Assembly (NCBI GenBank): GCA_012656075.1
Contig: JAAKBF010000020.1
Location: 434,001-498,000, forward strand
DNA from: Phytophthora hibernalis
Taxonomy: Eukaryota; Oomycota; Peronosporomycetes; Peronosporales; Peronosporaceae
DNA length: 64,000 bases
Direction: 5' to 3'
The notes beneath the pieces were generated by a model, which saw only the letters and a program-made list of their open reading frames with translations, was not told the origin of the DNA and searched no databases. This document shows, one piece after another, positions 56,693 to 64,000 of this stretch. Position numbers and translations under genes: made by a program. Numbering within the stretch: the stretch's first letter is position 1; each line of letters opens with the position of its first letter.

Positions 56693-59230
56693 ATGATGAA
56701 GGCAACGTCAAACGATGAGGAATTGGAGGCTAAACCTCAGGTTTGTGCATACATCGCTGCAATACGAAATTTCTTGGGTCGTATCTTGACATTGGTGGCT
56801 TTCGTTTGGACAGGTGACAAAGGCTAAGGCCGAATCCAAGGTGCGTTCGAGAAGTAGATTGCATGCTAGATCCGGTGCTTAATCTCAAGGTTTTCTTGTG
56901 TATTTTTTGCGCAGAACTCCTCAAACCCATTTGCTACTTCGAATGAAAGACGAGCGTACGTCGATATCGCTCGTTAATGTTGTCATGAGAAAACGTAATG
57001 AATGACCTTATTTGTGTGCAGCGCCTCTCACCCTGCAGACGCTGATGATAAAACGTCGGGTTTGATGCGGGCTGATAGTGGTGTGAAGGAGTCAAAATTA
57101 AGACAGCCAGAAGTGAAGATTTTGGATCGTCACAGGCCGGGGAATTCTTCTTCATCATCGATGTCGGAGGATGTCTCGGGGCGTCTGAGCATGCTCCTCG
57201 AGCTGAAAGTAAGCTTGAGCACTCTCAGGATAGTTCATTGCGCACTGCGCGCAGTGTGCAGTCTCTAGCCAACGATATGCGGCGAATTCGATCCATGCGA
57301 ACGGATCCTGATGAAGCAGCAACTAACGCCGGTGGTCGCAACCCCAAAGCCGCCGAGAAGAAGAAAAGCAGCGACGGGCGTCTTGGAGCTGCTGTTGGAG
57401 GACGCATGCGACCTGCCCAAATAAAATTGGAGATCGCTGATTTCGAGCCGATGCTGAACGTTAATTGTCCGCCAGGGCAAGGAGCACCTGGACGCCAGGC
57501 GACAAAAAGTCCGGAATTATCGGCACCAAGCGGCTTCAGCTCGAGACCAGGAACTTCGACATCACCAACGGCCTCATCCACGGGCAAGAAAGGTATCCAC
57601 CGCAACTTCGTGCAAGGCCTTGGCACTGATTTTCAGCTAGACTTGCAGAGCAGCGGCACAGATCAATTAGAGCGATCATATGACCTGTCCGCGTCTGGTA
57701 CATTTGACGCGGTGGGTTTCCAGATCAAGCAAACAGGACTCACTCGTTCCCCTGATCGAGACTCGGAAGGTCCTTCAAGCACTAATTCCGATAAGCGACA
57801 ACAGCCATCCAACACCAAGAAGCACCTGGTCAAACTAGGGATTCTTGGCCGTGGGGCTAGCGGCGTGGTGCACAAAGCACTTCACGTACCATCGCTAATG
57901 CTTGTGGCGGTGAAAGTCATTCCAGTGTTTGAGCATGAAAAGAGGCATCAACTCATCGCGGAGCTTAAGGCCCTATACAACAATCTGTCTACTCTGTCAG
58001 ACGCAGCTGATGCTGAGTCTGCACGGCAAAATGTGGCGTGTCCGGAACTTGTTTGTTTGTACGACGCCTTCATGAATCCGAACGAGGGCAACGTTTCGAT
58101 TGTAGTGGAATACATGGATGGCGGATCACTTCAAGACATCGTCGATACAGGCGGTTGTACCAGCGAGGTCGTGCTCTCGAATATCTCTTTCCGTGTGCTC
58201 AAGGGGCTTGCTTTTCTCCACAGTACACATCAGCTGCACCGCGACATCAAACCCAGCAACCTGCTCATCAATCATTTCGGCGATGTCAAAGTATCAGACT
58301 TTGGCATTGTCCGTGAAATGGAAAGCTCCATGGCCAAGGCGACAACTTTCGTGGGAACCCTCACCTACATGTCCCCGGAGCGCATTGCCAGCGAGGTGAG
58401 TGACCCGCGCAATGCTTCATCACTTGAGAGAGACGTTGATACTCAGATGTTCCTGTACAATATTTGCAGGAATACTCGTACAATTCAGATGTGTGGTCTT
58501 TCGGGCTCTCGATCATGACTTGTGCCCTCGGCAAATTCCGTACTCAACGCGAGGTGGGTATTGGGAATTGCTCCACATGATCCGCAACGAATCGGTACGT
58601 TCTTGAGCATTAACGCTGACCGATTGTTTGTGGCATACTGACACCTATCCATTAGCCTCCTCGACTGCCAGAAGGGGAATTCTCGGACCTCTTCTGCGAT
58701 TTTTGGCCAAGTGCCTCAAGAAGGACCAAACGGAGCGATGGAGCATCAAGCAGCTACTCAACCACGAGTTCATTCTGAAGCACTGTGCAAGTCAAGCGTC
58801 TCCTAGTCCAGGTGGAAGGATGTCAAGTTCGGCTGATGGCGAGAATGTCGACGTGAAAAACGCGGATGATGAGAGCAAAGAGCAAGCTGAAGTGGACGAG
58901 ATCGTGCAAAAAGTGGCGGAGCATTATTTCAAAGATGCGAAAGAGCTCATCAAAGAGCACGCCTACACGCTGGACGACATCGTCGTGTGGATTCAGCTAC
59001 TGCCAGCCATGCAGAAAGTGTGAGTATCTTCTCGTTCGTGGTATATGTTTGACTGGTGTTCTTACCCTTCTACCGATGCTTGCTCTCTCTACAGTAAACT
59101 TTCACGCTTTGCTGACCAGATCGGTACCAGCCGTACGCTTGTGTGCGCCAAATTCCAAGAAGCCATGAACGACCTGCTCACTGACATCGAGGAAGCCTAT
59201 TTCAACGACGCGAAGCAACAAGCCAAGTAA
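56693..59230 (+). CDS. MAP kinase kinase (STE7/MEK family) with long N-terminal region
   Basis: Dual-specificity kinase that phosphorylates a MAP kinase. Small 5' exons (from 56693, 56816, 56914 and 57022 onward) lead into a disordered region of more than 150 residues. Kinase features follow: GRGASGVVHKA (glycine loop), VAVKVIP (catalytic Lys), VEYMDGGSLQDIVD, HRDIKPSNLLI, SDFGIVREM and TTFVGTLTYMSPERI. The activation segment SMAKATT has Ser-x5-Thr spacing, as in plant MAPKKs rather than Ser-x3-Ser. After an intron it continues EYSYNSDVWSFGLSIMTC. A C-terminal helical extension follows (VDEIVQKVAEHYFKDAKEL). Frame breaks at 57178-57181 (G-run), 58538-58539 (C-run) and 58700-58704 (T-run) are each mended by one base. 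The neighbour is a histidine kinase gene, convergent, 182 bp away. Confidence 0.82.
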
Positions 59231-59412
59231 TCAAGATGCACAGCAGAACAACACCGATTTTCAAAAAGGACAATCCATTATAACTTACATTTTCTGCGGC
59301 GCGATGAAGGGGACGGCAGACAAGGTGCTCAAAAGCACTCTATCGATCCTCTCTTTACCTCCACGCGTACCGACATTACATAAAAAGCAAATACCACCAA
59401 TGCAAGCGGGTC

Positions 59413-62400
59413 TTACATGACCATGCAGCCGCTATCGCCTCCTCCAGAACTCTTCTTCGCTTCCTGGTTTGCACCGCCGCCACTCGCGCGGAAAGAAAAA
59501 TTCCGTCGAAAGTAGCCGCGCAGCGCACGGTGCTCCCTCTTGAGCAGATGGAGAGACTCCTTCAGCACGGCGTGGTCGTCCGTTGTAGCGGTTTTTCCAT
59601 CACGAGCTCGGTAGCGAGTTGCACACGGAAAGCTGACTTGGAAACCCGCATCGCAGCGACATAGGCCGACGATCCCTTGAGTGAGTGACTTTCGCGTCGC
59701 AACACGACGAAGTCGGCATTGGAGAAGGCATCCTCGATGCGTCGCATGAATTCCTCGCTTAACCCTGCATACTTTTCAAGTAGGCTGACAAACAAACTCT
59801 CGTTGTCACCGCACTGCTCAACACCCTTCGAGTAATCGACTGGATCACCCATCGGTATCTCAACATCGCCCGGAGACATCGTAGTTGAATTGGCACGCGC
59901 CGCCTTTTTGATAACCACGGTCGCGCTCACAGCGTTTTCAGTGGCATCGTGCTGGTTGTTATCATCGTCTGACGATGATGAATGGGCGATCGGTTCTGTG
60001 GCATCCATGGGGTAGATTCCCGCTGCCCTTGCTGCAGCGAACAAATTTGTACCAACAATATTCGAGGCATTAACTAGATGCCCCGCATTCACGACAGCTC
60101 CATTCGTTGGCCGCGTCGTACTTGACAATTCATCCATCTCGCACTGGTTATCCATTGGGCCAATCGTTTGTCCAAGGGTCCCTGAACTTACTGATTGATT
60201 GCTCTTACTCTCGCTGATTGTCGTCATCGCCATCAACAACGCCTCGGAGCCTGCTGCCATCTGAATCCCACCGGGTTGGCCGATCATCATCGGGTCTTCG
60301 AGTTCTAGGTCCGATATGGCGCGATCTAAGTCTAGCTTTTCCTTGTGTCTGGACGCAGCTACCAAGTTGGCAGCGTTTTGATTACATAACGTCACACCAG
60401 CATCAGAATCCACAGAGTCGACGCGTGCCGGTCGGGGGCAGTGCTGACCCAGGAATCGGACGCGCATCCACTTGCGAATAGCCTTCCGCAGCTCATTTTG
60501 AAATAGGCTTGACGATGAATTCATCCATTCCAGCATCTAGGCACTTTTGCGGTCACCGCTCATTGCGTACGCTGTAACGCCGATGATGGGGATACGTGAA
60601 AGCTTGTGTTGCTTCTCAAAGATGCGAATATTACGAGTGGAGTCGTACCCGTTCATGATAGGCATTTCGCAGTCCATCAACACGATGTCGTATGAATCGT
60701 GGTGCTCCATGTACATTTGGTAAGCGTCCTGACCGTTCGTCTCCCACTGAAGGAGATGATTATCCTCCATGAAGAAGCTCTTGACGACTTCCCAGTTAAA
60801 CTCATTGTCCTCCACTACCAAAATACGAGCATGTTTCGGCACCAGCTCTGACATTGATGCATTATGCCTCATATTGCCGGTTGCTAAAGAGGAAACAGCG
60901 CTCACGTCGGCAGGCAAAATAGTCGGGAATTTCTGGATAGGGTCATCTTCCTCGTCATCTGGGCGACGCACAACAACAGTGAAGAAAAACTCTGAGCCTT
61001 CGCCCAGTTCGCTATCGACGTCAATGTCGCCATCCATGAGCTCCACAAGCTGTTTGCAGATGGCAAGACCCAAACCAGACCCGGTGGGGTTGTTCTTACG
61101 AGTCCGCTCTAGCTTGGTGAACAGAGAGAACAAACGTGATTTTCCTCATCATCCATACCGACACCTGTATCAATGACTTGGAACAAAAGTTTGACACAAT
61201 GTTTCGGAAGGTCAGGCGACGGCACCATGTTGCACCGGACTGTGATCGATCCCTCGTTCGTAAACTTGATGGCATTCGATAGCAAGTTCAATAGGACCTG
61301 ACGAAGTCGACTGACATCACCAATGACGCGCTTTGGGACCTTTGGTGAGCATTCTAACGTGAGCTTGATGTGCTTTTCGCGCGCCTTGAACTTGAAAATC
61401 TCTACTGAGTACTCCAGCAAATCTTGCATCTGAAAAGGATCAGCCGAGATCTCCATGTGCCCTGCTTCAATCTTCGACAAATCAAGAATGTCGTTGATTA
61501 GGTTCAGCAGCAGCGATCCGGAAATGTAAGCAATGTGCACGTATCGCTCAGGTGTCTTCTCCAAATGTTGGTCACGCAACAGCTCCAGCATACCCAGCAC
61601 ACCATTCAAAGGTGTTCTTAGTTCGTGGCTGAACGAAGCCAGGAAGTTAACCTTGGCGGCCTCCATGTGCTTCTTCGCCGTATAATCTTGGCCCACACCA
61701 ATAACACCACGAATGTTACCGTGCATGTCTTTCTTGCTGGAAGCATTCACCAGCAATAACAATGGTCGTCCGGCAACGGTCGTCATAGGCAATTCCATTT
61801 CCTCGACATCAATACCAATCAATGCCTGGCTCAACAGTTTTCGTACCTCCGGCCGGTTCTCGGGATTAATGAACGATTCCACCAATGATTGTCCAAGAAC
61901 CATTGACTTGTGGTAGCCCGTGATCTCCTCAATCTTTTGATTCCACTCATTGATTTCTCCATCGGTGTTAACACCAAAAATGGGAGCGTTTGCCGTATCG
62001 ATAAGTCGGAAGTATTCGTGTTCCTGAGCAATGCGGTCAGTGATATCCTGGCCGATACCCACCACACCAACGATATTGCCATGCATGTCATTCCGCGGCG
62101 TGGCATTTAGCAGAATCTCAATTCGCGTACCGGGGCGAGTGATGAGGGGGAACTCAAAGTTCGCCGTTTGAATGCCGTTAAGGGCCTTGCTGAACACGTC
62201 TGCCACGATAGGTCGATACTCTGGAGAAATAAATGTTTCAACCAGATTCTCTCCGATAACTTCAGCCGTCGAGTACTTCGTAATTTGAGCTGCCTTCTTG
62301 TTCCAAATGTTCACGCACAAATTTGCATCCACGCCAAAGATCGGTGCATTTGCCGTATCAATCAGACGTGTGTACTCTTGCTCCTGCACAATGCGATCGG

Positions 62401-64000
62401 TCAAGTCCTGGCCGATACCTACAACACCAACGATTTCACCGTGCTGATCGAACCTAGCCGTCGCATTCATACGGATGTTTACGGTGCGTCCATTTTTCTT
62501 CTTCAGTTCGAGCGCGAAATTTGATGTTTCGTCACCATCCAAAGCCTTCCACAAGATAGTATCCACTCCATCGCCGTACTCTTCTGGGACAGCCCAACTC
62601 ATTAAATCTTTCCCAAGCGCCTCCTCTTTCGAGAATTGAGTCATTTCTGCCGTCTTGTGATTCCAGATATTGATCAGACCCTGTGAATCCACTCCGAAGA
62701 TTGGAGCATTTGCCTTCTCAATCAAACGTGCATACTCTTGCTCTTGTGCAATTCGATCGGTGATATCTTGGCCGATACCCACCATACCAATAACGGTCCC
62801 GTGCTCATTGAACCGAGGTGTTGCGTTTAGTAGAATTTCGACCCGGCGATTAGCTTTTGTGACCAGTGGGAACTCAAAGTTGGCAGTCTCAAAGCCATCT
62901 AGAGCCTTTGACAACACTGCGCTAACAGCATCACGGTAGTCCTCCGTGATAAACTTTTCCACCAGGTTCTCCCCACCACTTCTTTCGTTGAATACTGCAT
63001 AATTTCTGCAGCTTTCTTATTCCAAATGTTCACACGACCCTCGCTATCTACACCAAAGATGGGAGCATTGGCTGTGTCAATAAGTCGGCTGTATTCCTGC
63101 TCTTGTGCAATCCGCTCTGTAATATCCTGGCCAATACTCACGACACCGACAATTTCCCCCAGTTCATTATACCGGGAGTGGCGTTCAGCAAAATTTCCAC
63201 GCGACGTCCAGACTTGGTAATAAGTGGAAAGTTAAAATTGGCAGTCTGCACACCGTTTAATGCCTGCGAGAGCACCAGTCCAACAGCCGAGCGGTAGCCC
63301 TCCGATATAAACTCTTGCACCAAGTCCTTACCGATTACCTCGTCTGCTGTAAATTGCGTGATTTCAGCAGACTTGTTGTTCCAAATATTTACGAGACCAG
63401 CCATGTTGACACCAAAAATGGGTGCGTTTGCTGTGTCGATCAGTCGACTGTACTCTTGTTCTTGCACAATACGCTCTGTTATATCCTGACCGATACCGAC
63501 AACGCCAACGATATCGCCATGCTGGTTGTAGCGCGGCGTAGCGTTCAGCAAAATATCTACACGTCGGCCTGTCTTCGTGATCAACGGAAACTCAAAGTTT
63601 GCTGTGCCTTCTCCCTCCATGGCCTTGGACATAACCTCCGACACGCCAGCACGGTAGTTCTGGGGAATAAAACCCTCAACCAAACGCGTTCCACGTGCCT
63701 CAAGCACTGTGTACTCTGTAATAGCGACAGCTTTACGATTCCAAATATCCACGCGACCCTCCATATCGATGCCGAAAATTGGCGCATTAGCCGTATCAAT
63801 AAGCCGAATATACTCTTCTTCCTGCGCACGCTGGTCTGTGAAGTCTTGTCCGATTCCTACCACACCGGTGATTTTTCCGCTGTGGTCAAAACGCGGCGTA
63901 GCATTTAGCAAAATGTCCAGCTGTCGGCCGCTTCTTGTCATCAAGGGAAACTCAAAGTTCGCAGTTTCGACACCACCCATTGCCTTTGAAAGCACGTCCG
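59413..64000 (-). CDS. hybrid histidine kinase: six or more PAS repeats, HisKA, HATPase, receiver, HPt, C-terminal CaaX (partial)
   Basis: Phosphorelay sensor running off the right edge. PAS repeats of about 120 residues each start near ANAPIFG (63.80, 63.44, 63.08, 62.72, 62.36 and 62.00 kb), and an earlier one is cut by the edge. Then HisKA with SFSHELRTPLNGVLGML (phosphoacceptor His), N-box LLNLLSNAIKFTNEG, VIDTGVGMDDEE and GSGLGLAICKQL. The receiver has VVEDNEFN, phosphoacceptor Asp in DIVLMDCEMPIMNG, and Lys in IVKPIS. A Ser/Asn-rich linker follows, then HPt ESHSLKGSSAYVAAM. The end reads KKSSGGGDSGCMVM, and Cys-Met-Val-Met is a CaaX box. Breaks at 59592-59596, 60495-60498, 60545-60548, 61140-61143, 62971-62974 and 63174-63176 are all in homopolymers, and I read it as one gene. 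Confidence 0.85.
61690..64000 (-). repeat. 360-bp tandem array encoding near-identical PAS domains
   Basis: Coding repeat with a period of 357-360 bp, at least six complete units in the window. Each unit carries the motifs RLIDTANAPIFG, VNIWN, TANFEFPLIT, LLNATPR and VGIGQDIT at fixed spacing. Units differ by scattered substitutions. The unit nearest the kinase core (about 61.69-62.0 kb) is the most diverged. Confidence 0.85.

Noticed and set aside
57199..57240. A 20-nt intron (GTAAGC...CTCAG) in the MAPKK gene
   Set aside because: Far too short to splice. A single missing G at 57178-57181 explains the frame change better.

Overview
The window reads as nuclear DNA of an oomycete, most likely a Phytophthora-like peronosporalean. 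The evidence is the protein types (a hybrid histidine kinase with tandem PAS domains, a giant armadillo-repeat protein, a MAPKK), short GT-AG introns of about 50-145 nt, genes only 100-200 bp apart, and a neighbouring graveyard of piggyBac, Harbinger, MULE, pogo, mariner, copia and gypsy relics. No rRNA, tRNA, CRISPR array or prokaryotic operon was seen.

Positions 1 to about 34,060 form a gene-poor, transposon-rich island. From left to right it holds a near full-length piggyBac-like transposase (1-2871, minus), a copia gag with a zinc knuckle (5663-6566, plus), a hAT-type BED finger, an Ulp1-type protease fragment, and a second piggyBac (9197-10720, plus). Then come a broken DDE transposase of unresolved family (14.2-16.9 kb, minus), a gypsy pol scrap (20.3 kb), a Harbinger (21.8-22.9 kb), a MULE (23.15-23.9 kb) and an internally deleted pogo-like element with perfect 25-bp terminal inverted repeats (24,290-25,244). 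The island ends with a gypsy gag (28.8-29.35 kb), a 203-bp MITE (30,893-31,095), a second Harbinger (31.2-31.9 kb) and an almost intact mariner element (31,990-34,058) with TIRs, TA target duplication, two intact introns and one frameshift.

From 34.8 kb onward the sequence is dense with conserved genes: a small nuclear protein with a DNA polymerase beta-like helix-hairpin-helix domain; a CCCH finger/TRF4-type nucleotidyltransferase; cytosolic tryptophanyl-tRNA synthetase; porphobilinogen synthase (ALAD), divergent from an acyl-CoA-binding membrane protein; an armadillo protein of about 3,700 residues; an ankyrin protein; a MAP kinase kinase; and a PAS-repeat hybrid histidine kinase that runs off the right edge. 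The last genes (ankyrin, MAPKK, histidine kinase) make a signalling-rich cluster, but nothing in the sequence proves a shared pathway.

A cross-cutting observation is that about 16 reading-frame breaks in otherwise perfectly conserved genes almost all sit in homopolymer runs and are repaired by one extra base. They look like systematic assembly or sequencing deletions rather than decay. Gene models below are therefore given across these breaks.
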